DNA of 64,000 bases from Chamaea fasciata (GCA_029207755.1 JARCOQ010000007.1:45031656-45095655); one strand, 5' to 3'. Shown: positions 23,201 to 35,704, counted from the first letter of the stretch. The notes: generated by a model not told the origin, from the letters alone. Numbers and translations: made by a program.

Positions 23201-26200
23201 TGAACTTTGTTTTTTAATGTTATTTGACCTGCGATGTCTGTTCACTGGCATGAAGGATTAAATAGAAAGTTGTTTTATTTCACCACAGTCTGTTTAAATG
23301 TTTGAACAAGCTTAATTCACCTCTTTGCTTGGTTGAACTTCCATAGCCTTTTCCCATCCACTTGTCAGCTCTCTGAAAGGTCTCTCTCAGATTGGCCAAC
23401 CTGAATGCAATCAAGTCATATGGGGAAAAAATCAAAAACAAAAAGCTGAAAAATAAAAGACCTTTCCATCATGCAATTGTGATTTAAATTTGCATGTATC
23501 CAAATATTTCCTTTGGTAAAGCTTTTCACAGTCCCCTGTGCAAGGCAGCAATCAGCTGTTACAAGCAGATAAATGGAAGAATGGAAAATTATAACACATT
23601 CCACCTGCATATTGGCTTTAACACAAACATCAATCACTTTCCAAGGTAATTAGTATTGTGCTGGCCTGCAGGGACCAGGCAAATGAAAAGAGTAAGATTT
23701 AATGCTCTATGCAACATGCATAATAAACACACGCGCATACACACGTATGCACACAGTCCATAGCAAAGGGGTTTTCACAGATAAAGAGCTTGCCACGAAA
23801 GCTCAATGTGAATGTGATAAATCTCTTAAGACAAATTTAAGAACGAAAGAGCCATATACTGTGATTACATTTATACAGAGGCAAAACCAGAAAAACACCA
23901 CTGACGTCCATACCATTTCTCAAAGTTCACAGAAGTAAATGAAATATGAATCTGGCTTAAAGTCCTTGCCAAGTTCACAGGCAACAATACTTTCTTGATT
24001 AAGCGAGGTTATGAAGTACAAGAAGCTATTGTCCAAGCAGCTGGCAGCAGATTGATTAATAATAGACAAGCTAAAAGTTTTTGAATGCATTAAGCTAAAT
24101 TCTGTTGCAACTTGAAATCACTAAGAGTGATCACTGTTTAGGCAAGGTTGTCATTATTTCCCATTAAAAAAGACAATAAAGCAGTAGCTCCATAAAAAAC
24201 TATTGAAAACCAAAATTGGACAGAACCCTAGGAAACACACAAGTTGTGAAACCATTTCATTTTGGAAGCTGAGGATGGACAACAAGTCTAATAGCAATCA
24301 GAGTAAAAAGGCTTATGCTACAATTCATCAGATACCTTTAATCCAAACATGCTATTAGCTAACGTAGTAATATACTCATAAATGATGGGGATTGTCTTTA
24401 AAATACTTTTGTTTGTTTTCAGCACACACGTGCACACAAATGCCAAATGAACAAGACATTGATCTCACAGTCACATTAGGATGCCTAATGTCCTTCTTGA
24501 GTCTGTGCACAAAGGAAAAATAAAACAACTTTCACTATTGTAATTAGTAGTAGAAAGCTGGGAAAGGATGTGCAAGCCATCATGTAAATGATTAAGAGGA
24601 TGTCAGATAAATATTTTTAAGAGTCCCTACAGTTTTAATTCCTATTCTCCCTCCTTTCTTTTTCTACTTGAAGTCACAAATGTTTCCTGACCCCAAAATC
24701 TGAAAGTGTCTTGGTGACTCAATGCAGAGAACCTAACCCACTTATGATTATTAGTGCCACAGCATTATCGGTCAGCTTGTGCCCCGTAGAATTCAGAAGA
24801 TGAGAGATTAACCTGGTCATTGAGAAATTTGCCTACAACCAGCATGAGCAGTACTTACAGCTGCAGAGCAAAACACAGGTCATGGTTAATATAACAAGCT
24901 CTGGAGAAAAAGGCCAAAAAAGAGGAGGGATTTCTTGCCTTCCTGAAATGCTGAAATAAGGAAAATTGGTCCTTCAGCTATTGCTCTGGGATAATACAGA
25001 GACTAAACCAGGGAGTCACAGCTATGCTGTAGATACTCTTTTCAGTTATAATGGATGAAAAACATATTGCCCACACCAGAAGGCAGAATTGATGTTGTGG
25101 TCTGAAAATCCCCTCGTAGGCATACCTGAGCTAGCCCTCAGCAGCCCAGCTCAGATGTGGAAAGCAGTATTGCCCCATTCTATGGCCTGACAGTCTGTCT
25201 AGACTAACAGGCAGGCTTACAAAGCTGTGAAAAAAGCTTTTTGAACCGATCAAACTGCATTTGATATCGAAAGGAGTTCCTTAGGAATAGCCCTAAATCT
25301 GTACCTCTCTGTTACTGTAAATGGAGGAGGGGGCACAAGATCATCCTGTTCACTTGCAGCATGTGTGACAGCAATTCTGGAAGTGGTTCTCCATGACCAG
25401 TGCTACAACTTATAATCCACATGTGGTTTTGTTCACCATCTAGCACAGGAACCAGCAAGTGGAGCAGAGGACAAGCAGACTGGGACTGGAATGTGCATGA
25501 GGCAGAGGACCCTGGAAAAGACTAGGTAAGGAGCTCAGCGTGAGCGACAACAAGGAAGAGAAACTATATATTTAACCTGGATTTCTGGTACACGTTAGCT
25601 GATTGACAATCTCAAGACAAGAAACTCATGGAAAGGGTGGAAACTGCACAAAGAGTTTGAAGCCTGGGACTGAGAAATATCATTGGGAAGAGTGCAACAG
25701 TAGGCCACAGGCAGAGAGACAACTAGACGAGGGGGTAGGGAAAAAGATCAGAGGGAATGTCTAAGAAAAAGCCTGGTTATAGAAACAGAGCAGGGAGAAT
25801 GTGAGTTATGATCCCACACGTTGCTGTTCTTCCAGTATTTCCTCACATGCGAGCCAACAACTTTGTAATTTATGCATCCTCTTACCCCCTTGGAGGTCTA
25901 GTGAAAAATAAATTTTGCAGAATTGAGGTCAGCTTTGCACTCCTTCCAGGGCTTAGGCTGTTTCTAGTTTATTCTCTCCCCCATGCTGTGGATAGCCCAG
26001 AAAAAAAGGACACCTATCCAACAGTGGAGAATAGTGTCCAGCCTTTGCTGTTGGGCTTGGTCATCTTGCAAAGAAACTGATGACAAATTTAGTGATTCTA
26101 AGACGCATCAAACAGAGAATTATATCTGTTCAGAAGTTGTAGCAGTGTTTCTCACTTAAAATTCAGGCACCAGTAATAAAGAGACTGTGTGTGGAGGATT

Positions 26201-28819
26201 TTTCTTTTTATTCTTCTCTTTTGCTTTTATGTTACTGTTCTTGAAGAAATCTTTGGAAAATAGCATTTTATTCAGATGTCACACAGCTGACAACTTGCTG
26301 CTGCCATCAGGAGATACAACTTATTTCAGTTGAGCTGATTTGACAGACACTTGTAAAGTTTCTTTGCTTTATGTCTCAGCTCCAGGAGACATGCTTACAG
26401 AAACAGAGCATTCTATCTATTCCACTTGTGACTAACAGATTATTTTTATTTGTTTCTTATCCCAAACAATCAATACTTGGCAGTCTGTCCTGAGAAACAC
26501 TGCTTACAGTTCTTTCTCTTGTTTGCTAGATAAGCTTTTCCCTGTTATTAACTTCATTTTCCTGCACCTCAAGCTGACTGGTGAGGCTCTTCGGGACATT
26601 GCTGTCAAAATAATTTTTCAATAGAAAACATTATTTCTGCAAAACCTTTTGCTGGGAAAATGGAGTGAGTGCCCAGCACTTTATTTGCTTCAAGGGTCAC
26701 GGCAGATCATAGAATATGTCACTCCAAAAATTTGTATCTGCATCCTAGCTCAGGGGTCACACATCATTATGTGGTAGGAGATGGCAAGGAGGCAACAAGA
26801 TAAAAGCAAGGACAGAGGGACCTGCAGATTATATTTCTGTGAGACTGCTGCATTCTATAAATATGCTTAAAATGTAAATTTAATTGAAGTGAGACTTCAG
26901 CACCTTAAGAGGTTTTGGGGATGAACAAAAGGAATCTGTGGTCTGACTTCAAGCCATTTACCATATTTGAATAGCAGCAATATCATGCCAGTAAGCTGTG
27001 ATATGTGCAAGGTATGATAGCTCAAAATGCTAGCCTGGTCACATGATTTTTAGTGAAGTCTGGGCTTAGTCTTGTTTACATATCCTTTGTGAAGCAAAAA
27101 ACTTCCAGTTAAATTTTCAACCTGTTTTACAATTAAACTGGATCCAGAGCTTTTCCCTGCAGGGCGAATATGGATTTGCACATGACTTAAATCTAAAACC
27201 TATTATGATCCTCATGGTTTCACCCTGAAAAACCCTGTAAGAGCTTGTCCTATGTGTTGCGGGACTTCAAATGGAGTCAAGGCAGGCAAAACTAAAACCC
27301 TTCAGTGCAGACTCACCTCTGCTGAGTCCTATCTGACAGTAGTGAAAGTCACAACATGAAAGAGAGTTACTGACAATCTCCACGACTTCAGAGCCATTTG
27401 GTAATCAAGTCCCTAATTTCCACCAGTTTAACAAAGCCCAAAGAGCCTCAGTACACATGCACAGAGACAAGCAGACAAAAACCCATCTACAGAGCCAGCC
27501 AAGTCCCATGGGAATGGCATGTTCTTTTGTCCATGGCAGATAATCAAAGGAGATAATCCTGGTTATTTTCAGTTTCCTTATTATAACTGTAAGCTTTTCT
27601 TAGCAGGGATCCATTTTGTACATGTTACATAGGCACAGGGTGTATTTAAGTCCCTTTTCGTCATACCAATCCTTTCCTCCTCTAAGCTTTCATCCCTAAA
27701 GGACATCCTGTCAAGCTCAGGCACAAAATAGTATTTCAGGGAAGTTTAAACAACTGCTTCTCTATTCTTTTCCTGGGATGTTGCTCTATTTAACTCACAG
27801 GCACATTTTAAATAAATGGTAAAAAAAGTTGTAGTTATGTTTCCAAAGCAATAAATAAAGCAACAAGTGTCTTTGGGACTTCTGGTCATCTTTTTTGGTA
27901 AGTTATGGAAATCCAGATGAAGGTGTCCTTGAGGGTATTTTCTAAGGCTAAGACATTAGAGTATTCTCTTGACACAGACTGAGGAAGGAAAAAGAGAACA
28001 AAAACAAGGTTGGATCTGCAAGGCAGAACTGCAGATCAGAACAGTTCCCACAGCATTACAGTGTCTACCTCTTGATCCTTCTCTTGTCTTGCCCCTACAC
28101 ACACATGCACACTCCTGCATGCCCAGTGGTCACTACATGAGGTAGTGACCACATGCACTACTGCACCCAGCCTAGGCTAAATGTAAAACAAACTCGACTG
28201 GCACAAGAAACAGAATTAGCACTAAGGAAAATGGTATCCAAAACCGCAATCTATAGATGGAAAATGCTGCTGAATCTACAGTTTCCCAAAACATAGGTTT
28301 TGCAGCGGTAGAAAAAATGAGAAAGGATTTGTTACAGTACTGCCATACACCCTTTGCCTCACAGCTAGTCTGTCTGCCAAACAGAAGATTTTTATTTGCC
28401 TTTTGAATCTGAACTCAGCATTTCTGTTGGTATTACTATTGACTTACATGTAGAACGGCTATTTTCTACAGGATTGCGTCTACCTCATTTGTTTCTCAAA
28501 AATAAATTCTATGCAGGAATAAGATCTCTGTGGGGTGTGGTGTGTAAAAGGTCTTGTCAAACTTGTGACAGAAGCTGAAAGTGCTATCAGGCTGGAATAA
28601 TGAATGATGAATGCTGGAAGAGGTTATCCAGTCTCCTTGCTAAGACTGTTGAAATCAAGGCTGCCCTGGCAGACCCCATCTCTGCCTGCCGTGGACTTGT
28701 CACTCCAGCCTAAGAAAGGGGATGAGGCACACTGGCCAAGAGGTCATCACTCATCCTGCCCTCTCTTCTGGCCTTGAGGAAACAAGCCTTGAATTTCTTA
28801 AATCACACACATATCTTAA
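20201..28819. other. Unique AT-rich sequence, no gene seen
   Basis: This 8.6-kb stretch has no recognised repeat or coding gene. 24000-24180 is AT-rich but complex, with several TAAT/ATTA cores, and resembles conserved non-coding DNA in texture. A perfect 11-bp inverted repeat lies at 28126-28152. A short run of alternating CA/CG/TA steps is at 23722-23755. Confidence 0.4.
28126..28152. repeat. 11-bp perfect inverted repeat
   Basis: GTGGTCACTAC (28126-28136) and its exact complement GTAGTGACCAC (28142-28152) flank a 5-base loop ATGAG. It could form a hairpin. No T run follows it and no gene is attached. Confidence 0.9.
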
Positions 28820-28922
28820 CATGTACTTTGACCAAAATTTCAGTGTATCTCTCCTTCACTGTGAACCACTTCATCTGTGAAAAGGGGATAACAATAAGAC
28901 TTCACATTGCAGGATTACTTAT
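28820..28922 (+). repeat. MIR SINE remnant
   Basis: CACTTCATCTGTGAAAAGGG followed by GATAACAATAAGACTTCAC parallels MIR's 'CTCATCTGTAAAATGGGGATAATAATAGTACCTAC' block, and GCAGGATTACTTA parallels the following 'GAGGATTAAATGA'. It stops exactly where the CR1 tip begins, so the CR1 probably inserted into it. Confidence 0.55.
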
Positions 28923-29354
28923 AAATCATAGAATGATTTGTGTTGAAAGGGCCCTTAAAGATTCTCTAGTTCCAACCCTCCTGGCACCAGACCAGGTTTC
29001 TCAGACTCCAGAAAACTTGGCCTTGATCACTGCCTGGGATGTGACATTCACAGCTTCTCTGGGCAACCTGTTCCTGTGCCTCGTCACCCTCAAAGATAGA
29101 ATTTCTTCCTAATAACTAGTCTAAACCCACACTCATTCAGTTTGAAGCCATTGCCCTGTGTCCTCTCACTACATGGCTCTGTAAAAAGTCTCCCTCCATC
29201 TTTCCTGTAAGCTCCCTTCTGCTCCTGGAAGGCCATAGTTAGGGCATCCAGAAGACTTCTCCTGGATGAACAAACCCAGTTCTGTCAGCCTTTCCTCACA
29301 GGAGAGCTGCTCCATCCCTCTGATCAACTTGGTGTCCCTCCTCAGGACTCCTTT
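28923..29354 (-). mobile_element. CR1 LINE 3' end, first part
   Basis: Starting AATCATAGAATGATTTG, this follows the complement of the CR1 3' end in detail: GTTCCAACCCTCCTGGCACC, then ACCAGGTTTCTCA, TCTCTGGGCAACCTGTTCC, the 'AATTTCTTCCTAATAACTAG' segment, and AGGAGAGCTGCTCCATCCC before the sequence breaks at CTCAGGACTCC. The CR1 match resumes at 29858 after an inserted LTR. It is non-coding 3' sequence and the element is 5'-truncated. A plus-strand open frame at 28774-29112 lies here and is not a gene. Confidence 0.9.
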
Positions 29355-29857
29355 TGATAGCACAGGGTTAAAATGTTTCTAAAATCATGGGAATTGTATA
29401 CAATAGATTCAGGAGAGGTGGAAAGAAAGGTTGGGCCTGGATAGGCCTAGGAAAGGGAACCAAAACTATGCAGGCCCTATGAACAAAAGGTCAGGCTTTG
29501 TCTTTACTAGATCATGTGAAACTGCACCAGCATAATCATCATATGATAAATGATATGATTGTTAAATGTAATGATTGTTTGGTAATTGAATATGATTATT
29601 GTTTAAGAATCATGAGAAACAATGTTTGGGGGACCTGATGAAAACTAGAAGAATTCATGCTTGGATATACATTAGAACAATATGGGTTTAATAATTAATA
29701 AATATAGTCATATAACAAAAGGGTATAAAAACATGTCCATCTTGAATCCATGTCGGAGTCAGATTTGGGTTTGTACCCTTCAGCCCTGATTCCCAGAGCT
29801 CTTCAATAAAAGCACCTGCATATAATCATTCTGTGATTATGTGTTTCAATTCTAACA
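29355..29857 (+). mobile_element. Solo LTR inserted in CR1
   Basis: A 503-bp block starting TGATAGCACAGGG and ending TTCTAACA splits an otherwise continuous CR1 match, which fixes its borders. It carries a TATAAAA box at 29724-29730 and an AATAAA signal at 29805-29810 with a short U5 after it, all in plus orientation. The tetramers at the borders (CTTT at 29351-29354, CTTC at 29858-29861) differ at one base, consistent with a 4-bp target duplication as in gamma/epsilon-like (class I) elements. No internal retroviral sequence is present. I cannot name the family. Confidence 0.8.
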
Positions 29858-30290
29858 CTTCCAACAGGTCCAGGTCCTTCCTGTGCTGAGGACATCAGAG
29901 CTGGACGCAGCACTCCAGGTGGAGTCTCAACAGAGCAGAGTGGAGGGGTAGAATCCCCTCCCTTGCCCTGCTGCCCACAACTGCTTTGGATGCAGCCCAG
30001 GACACATTTGGCTCTCTGGGATGTGAAGGCACATGGCTGGGTCATGTCTGGCCTCTCATCCATCAGCACCCCCAAGTCCTTCTCAGCTGGGCTGCTCTGA
30101 TCTGTTCATCCCCAGACTGTGATGATACCAGGAATTACCCTTGGTCAGGCAGGATTTTCCCTCAGTGAAGCTGTGCTGACTGTCTTGAATCATGTCTCTG
30201 TCCCCCATGTGCCTTAGCACAGCTCCTAGGAGGGTCTGTTCCATGATCTTCCCAGGCACAGAGGTGAGGCTGACTGGTTGTAGGTTCTCA
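29858..30290 (-). mobile_element. CR1 LINE 3' end, second part
   Basis: The CR1 complement resumes with CTTCCAACAGGTCCAGGTCC and continues through GAGCTGGACGCAGCACTCC, a 'GGATGCAGCCCAGGACAC' segment and CACCCCCAAGTCCTTCTC (to about 30085). It then jumps near 30140 to the ORF2 segment whose complement reads TTCCCTCAGTGAAGCTGTGC, CATGTGCCTTAGCACAGCTC and CATGATCTTCCCAGGCACAG. A block of ORF2 3' end and early 3' sequence has been deleted between the two. No product is possible. Confidence 0.85.
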
Positions 30291-33200
30291 GGAAATTAAT
30301 TAATGAATTAATCTTCCTTTAGAAGTAAATTAATGATTATCCATGAAAAAAATGGTTAATTTTAAAAGAACCTGCAGTTAAAAAAGATAAACAAAAAATA
30401 GTTATTCCTTTGCTAGAATTGGTAGAGCAGCATTTGAACAAACTTCAGGATTATGCAGAAAATTACACATAATGCTATAAGAAAATAAAGATAGAAGAGT
30501 ACACTTCTATACAATCAAAAAGCATAATGTACTCTTTATACAGAAAAAAAGGTGCCATCTGGAGTGTCCTTTTTCTGATTGCAAAATTTTAAATCAGTAG
30601 TTGTATATGAGAACCCTCTATAACTTGCCAAAAGCCAAATCAAGGAGATTTTTTTCTAAGTATAATAAGAGTTTTAACATGCAGAAAAGAAAACATCCAT
30701 GACAGTACTACAGAGTGGAGCAAGACCTGGAGTTTGTGAAGAAGGTGATTCTAATGGAAAACTCACAAAGAGCTTCACAGGTAAATCAATCTTACTTCCT
30801 CTTGTAAAATAATCCATTGCCACACACCATACCTGACACTTCACTCATTATCATCAATATAATACTTTGCATTGACTTCAGAAGACCACTGCTTAAAAGC
30901 AGTGTAATAAGTGAAAAATTAGCAAAAGGTGTTTTAATTGAAGAAAACTTTCTGCCAACAAGATCTACCAAGACAGAGGTCTTTAAAATTGTAGTGCTCC
31001 TTCATTGAATGAGTCGCAGAAATCTTATTCCACAGAGCCATTATTGCCCTGTAATTTAAAATCAAGTGAAAATCGGCACTTAATCAGATCAGAATGTGTT
31101 AGTCAGAAGACATGCACATTAAGACAACAATACATTATAAATCCATTTAGTAGAGCACCCTTCAGGATTATTTGCTCACTTTCAGAGAACACTGTCTTGA
31201 CAAGAACCTTTAGAATAGCACTTATAGCTCTATTACATGACATGGATTTTCAACTAGAGTCAGCAGAAATATCATTTAAAAGTACTTCAGACTAGTTCAC
31301 TATTGACATGATGATGCCCTGGCTACAATATTCCCGCAGATAGCCATTGTCATTAGTGGAACTGCTCTGACATTCTTTGATATAACTCTCAAGAACAGTT
31401 ACCCTCTAATTCAGTAACTTGTGGAGCAATGGTCCTCTTCTATGGGAGATGGGAAGGAAGATACAGAAAATCATTCTCTCCTGCTTCAAACATTTTGTTT
31501 CTTTGGTTAGCCATAGAGATGTGCCTTGCTTGGGAACGTTCTGTAAAGTTAGAAATTTGGATTTATCTCCACAGACTGTGGGTGCGTGACGCCCACTGAA
31601 TTTATTAACACAGATTCTTCACACAGCTACAACACTCTAATTCCTTGTGTTTCGCTCACTGAAAGCATCCAATCAGTGTCTAAGCAGCAAACATTTTCAA
31701 CTAGATTTAGAAAACCTGTCTTCTCACCTTCACTCATGTAAAATACACTGTTTGTGGAGGCAAAAGGCTTTTTGTCTATAACAAAGTAGACATTACAATT
31801 GAATTAGGTCCTTAATTTGGAATTCAGAGAATCAAAACATATATCAGGTGTATAGGAATATCTGAACAGATGGAAGCAAAAAAATCGACATTTCAGAATT
31901 ATACCCTATTTTTTCATGGCCATACTAGTCAAATTTACTGAAGAAAAAAAAAAGCAGTGAAGGGGGTAGAAGGCCCTTACACATATAATGAAGCCATCAA
32001 AACTGAACCTGGCATACAAACACATGCACAGATGCTTCCTATACTAAACTGGAGAAAATTTAGGAGTTCTAGTTTCTCTGAATTCCTAGCAGGCAGTCTC
32101 TTCTAGATTTGACAATCTGTTGCATTTTTGCAAATGGAAAGTGAGAATTCTATACCAAGTATCTCCAGGAGCTTTCAAACATCCTTACTGTCACATAATG
32201 GTAACAGTGAACTTCCTCAGTGCCTTCCTAGTTACTGCTCTTATTTGTCAGCCTGGTCCTCAAAGCACAAGTTTATCCTGCCAGGAAATAAAGAAGAGAG
32301 AAATGAAACAGTTGCTAGGAGAACTGTGTATTCACCATACTTCAGAAGAAAAAAGCAGGGGGAAAGAGTCCCTTCTCCATGCCAACAAACACAAATAATA
32401 AATAATATAATAAATAAAAGTGTTTTGACACAGCTTGGTATGTCCAGCTGTATTCAATAGAGTGAACCACTGCAGATCACAACTAAAGTGGCTGGCATGT
32501 GAAGATCCTAAATGTTGGAGAGAAACCAGTAGTCAGCCATAAAAAATTAATTAAAAAACTCATGGCCTGAACTACATCTTAACCTGTAAGGCTTTGTATG
32601 AGCTACAAAGGGATATAGGATATTATGGGATTTTTTTGATTAAAAATCATCCCTCTTCCCAAAGCAATCTTTCAATTACTACCTTAGTTTGATTTGGATA
32701 ACGTGGTGGTATAAACACTGACACCTTCAGAACTGTGCCAACAGTAGCTCAACTGTCCTAAGAAAACTATTATTACACACAGTGAGACATAAGTACTAAC
32801 CATTAAAGGAAACTGCTTGCGAAGACAGATTTAAGGACAAAATTAACACTAAATTCACTAATTTGCTGATAGAAACCTGTTCTAGAAAGAAAGCTTACCT
32901 TTTAGTAAGACCTTCAACATTTTTTGATCCACCATGATTTGTGCATTCATACTTGCATGTTCATCAGCTCTGGAACTAAGTGTTTGTAGCTCATTTAGCT
33001 CCAGAAGCTCAGTAAATGGAGAATATGTTTGGCTGGCAGCAAAGTGGGGTCACAGTGAGTGCACACACACCCCTATAAATGTAAGCCATGCATCAGTCAG
33101 GATGACCACTGCTAACCCCAGGCCTTCTCTTGCTGGCTGTATCAGTCATGACCCCATCAAACCACGCTGCTGTTAACAGAACTGCTTCAACTGTGAGGCT

Positions 33201-33812
33201 GAAATACATTCAGTATCAGCATCTCCATCACATGTTTGCTTCAAATTAAGGCTGCCTGTAGTTTAAATGTACGTATCAGCCTTAAAACATAAGATTTCAT
33301 GATCCTGGCTTTAAAAACTTCTTAATTTTTAACAAAAATGAAGTTTAATCAAAATCTCTCTTCTCTCTTATGGTGCTGCATTAAGATCAATTATTAGGTT
33401 CTGTTATGCAAAATACTTCAACACAATCTTACAGAATAACTCCTTAACAGAATATATCTATGGGCAGAAGTAGAAATGTCCTTCATTTTTTAAATTTTCT
33501 GACCTTATAAAATATCTCTCTCTCCCAACTTAAGCCTCGGCGTTCATAATCAGTACCCTTAATATTGTACTATATACATGAAAGTGTAAAATTAAAAATA
33601 ATCTGATACATGAAATTTTCCAGATGCTTGCAGCTTATTGGCAATGTAGAATGTTTGTTCCTACCTGACAGTATCATAAACAGACAAAGGGCACTTCTTC
33701 TAAAGTCATGTAAATCTCTCACACAGTTAAATGATTAACCAAATAACACAAGAGTCCCAAAATCTCTTATCTGTGAAGCCAAACAATAGCATATTTCTTA
33801 AATTATTATAAA
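30291..33812. other. Unique AT-rich sequence, no gene seen
   Basis: No gene or recognised repeat. A cluster of ATTAAT/TAAT cores lies at 30294-30345 and an AATA-rich patch at 32386-32420. 31060-31400 has a complex, non-repetitive texture. A plus-strand candidate exon at 31575-31741 was considered and not accepted. Confidence 0.4.
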
Positions 33813-33926
33813 AATCAGAGAATCAGAGAATCAGCTGAACTGGAAAGGACCCTCAAGGATCATTGAGTCCAACTCCCAGCTCTGCACAGGACCATCCCCA
33901 GGAGCCACAACATGTGCCTGAGAGCA
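33813..33926 (-). mobile_element. CR1 LINE 3' tip, first part
   Basis: The octamer AATCAGAG is repeated (33813 onward), typical of the CR1 3' tip, and is followed by CTGGAAAGGACCCTCAAGGA, TCATTGAGTCCAACTCC, CTGCACAGGACCATCCC and TGTGCCTGAGAGCA, which follow the complement of a bird CR1 3' end. The match is cut at 33926 by an LTR and resumes at 34447. Confidence 0.9.
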
Positions 33927-34446
33927 TGTCCTGGGTTGAAGTATATTCTATCACCGTCTTCATGAACTGTTGAAACCAGGTGAGGCAGTGCTCCCTGCCT
34001 CCTCCACTCTGGCTTATCTTCTGTTAATGGGCCCATCAGCACCTTTGCCACACGACTCACAGATAACTCCCTCCTGGGCTACCTCCTGTTAATGGGCCCA
34101 TCAGGCCTTATCATATGACTCACCATCCCATTGGGAGATGCTCCGCCCAGAGGGAGGAACCAAGCATTCCAACCTGGATATAAGCTGAGACTCTGAACAC
34201 CAGAGGGGCGCTTACCCACTGGATTCCCAGAGGACCTGAGCTACCAGACCTTTCTACAGGATCACTGCTTCAGGAAGACCACCTGATCTGGACTGCTTCC
34301 ATCACTCCGCTCAGGTTGTATTCTGACTCTCTCAGTGGTCTTTTGTATTATTGCATCTATTTTATTTTACTTTCTTTCTTTTTTTTCCTATTAAATTGTA
34401 TCTCTGACTTGAAGCCTCTCATTTGTTGTGCTTTCAAACCACTACA
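33927..34446 (+). mobile_element. Solo LTR (ERVL-like) inserted in CR1
   Basis: A 520-bp unit begins TGTCCTGGGTTGAAG and ends AACCACTACA. It is flanked by a perfect 5-bp target duplication, GAGCA at 33922-33926 and 34447-34451, as expected for ERVL-class elements. ATATAAG at 34178-34184 is the TATA box and ATTAAA at 34390-34395 the poly-A signal, so it is plus-oriented. U3 has an internal 65-bp duplication (34021-34150) whose second copy includes a perfect AP-1 core TGACTCA near 34115. No internal retroviral genes remain. Confidence 0.88.
34021..34150 (+). repeat. 65-bp duplication within LTR U3
   Basis: CTGTTAATGGGCCCATCAG occurs exactly at 34021-34039 and 34086-34104, spaced 65 bp. Each copy is followed by an (A/T)CGACTCAC or ATGACTCAC segment at similar distance. 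Beyond these the copies have diverged. Duplicated U3 blocks are a common form of retroviral enhancer repeat. Confidence 0.65.
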
Positions 34447-34650
34447 GAGCATTGTTCAAACGCTTCTTGAACTCTGTCAGGTTTGGTGCTGTGACCATTT
34501 CCCTGCAGCGCTGTTCTAGTGCCCAGCCACCCTCTGCAGAACCTTTTTCTACGATCCAAGCTAAACCTCCCCTGACACAACTTCAGGCCATTCCCTTGGG
34601 TTCTGTCACTGCTCACGAGAGAGTCTGTCTTCTTTCCTTCACGAGGGCTG
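34447..34650 (-). mobile_element. CR1 LINE 3' region, second part
   Basis: The CR1 complement resumes with GAGCATTGTTCAAACGCTTC, TTGAACTCTGTCAGGTTTGG, AACCTCCCCTGACACAACTT and CAGGCCATTCCCTTGGGTTC. The 5' limit near 34650 is approximate. Open frames of 82 codons here on both strands are shadows. Confidence 0.88.
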
Positions 34651-35704
34651 CATTCTGTGTTAGAACAGAAAAATAAGGCCAAAAGTTTTCAAGAACAGTT
34701 CGTAGAAAACAGTGGAAATATCTGTCAGCATATTGCCCTTTTCCCCACCCATCTTTCTCTACGCATAGCTGCGTCTTACTCAATTATTTGCACTTGCTGT
34801 CCCATCACCAGTTTTCCGTGTCACCTGTAACTCAGCTTTTCCCTCTGCTCTGTCTCATGGTAGAAGACCTAGGTTGAAACAGGAAATCAATAAATTTTGT
34901 GCTTCTATCAGACTTTCAAACCCACAGTGCTTAGGTGAATTTTAATTGGTTAACCACAGAATGCACAAAAATCCATTAATGTGTGCATAGGCCTTCTGGA
35001 TAAAATGCTTCATCTAATCAGTTTTTTAACAACCCAAATGACAGCTATGATGATAGCCACTGTGTAGTGAATGAGCATTAACAGCCTTTTACATTTATAT
35101 TTTTACTGCACCGAAGAATTTTTTAATTTAATTTCAATTCTCATTATATAAGGTCTGATTGAAAATAACAAACCTAAAAGGAAAGTGATCTCATTTAACT
35201 GTAGTGCTTGGTTACACTTCATTTTTAAAGGCTGCTTTCACTTCTTTTTATATAACTAGTTGGGGAGAGTTTTTAATGACAAATAGTAAGGAGGTTGCAT
35301 TTAAAATCCTACTCAGCAACCTTATATATGTCTCACTACCAGAAAGTGCAAACAGTGAACGAATTATGGGCTTCATTTATCTTTCCCTTTTTATCAGCTG
35401 TGTGTTACATTAAGAAACTCACTTATTCTGAGTGCTGTTGGCTCAAGTCCTTTTGGAGCTGGCATATGTTACATTGCAGTGACTGATCACTGTGTACTGC
35501 TGCAGCACTATGACAGGGGAATGAATAACAAATGAATAAATGTCTCTGGAAAAGGCAGGCCAAAATACCCAACAGTTTAAGACTAAATACAATAGTTTTT
35601 ATCACTAAAAACTCATGAAATAGAGTCCAAGAGCATAATGACAAGCAGTCTGGTCATTAGAGATCACACAGTACTGTCATTTTAAAAAATGACATAAATC
35701 TCAA
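34651..35704. other. Unique AT-rich sequence, no gene seen
   Basis: No recognised gene, RNA or repeat between the CR1 fragment and the MIR. Confidence 0.45.

Noticed and set aside
5416..26711. 14-bp match TCACGGCAGATCAT near 5417 and 26698
   Set aside because: A match of this length is expected by chance in 64 kb.
31575..31741. Possible exon after CTCCACAG with about 55 open codons
   Set aside because: The polypyrimidine tract is weak, no family is recognised and open runs of this length are expected by chance in 128 kb of strand sequence.
34195..34215. CTCF-like CACCAGAGGGGCGC in the LTR
   Set aside because: Alignment to the CTCF core needs an extra base, so the match is poor.
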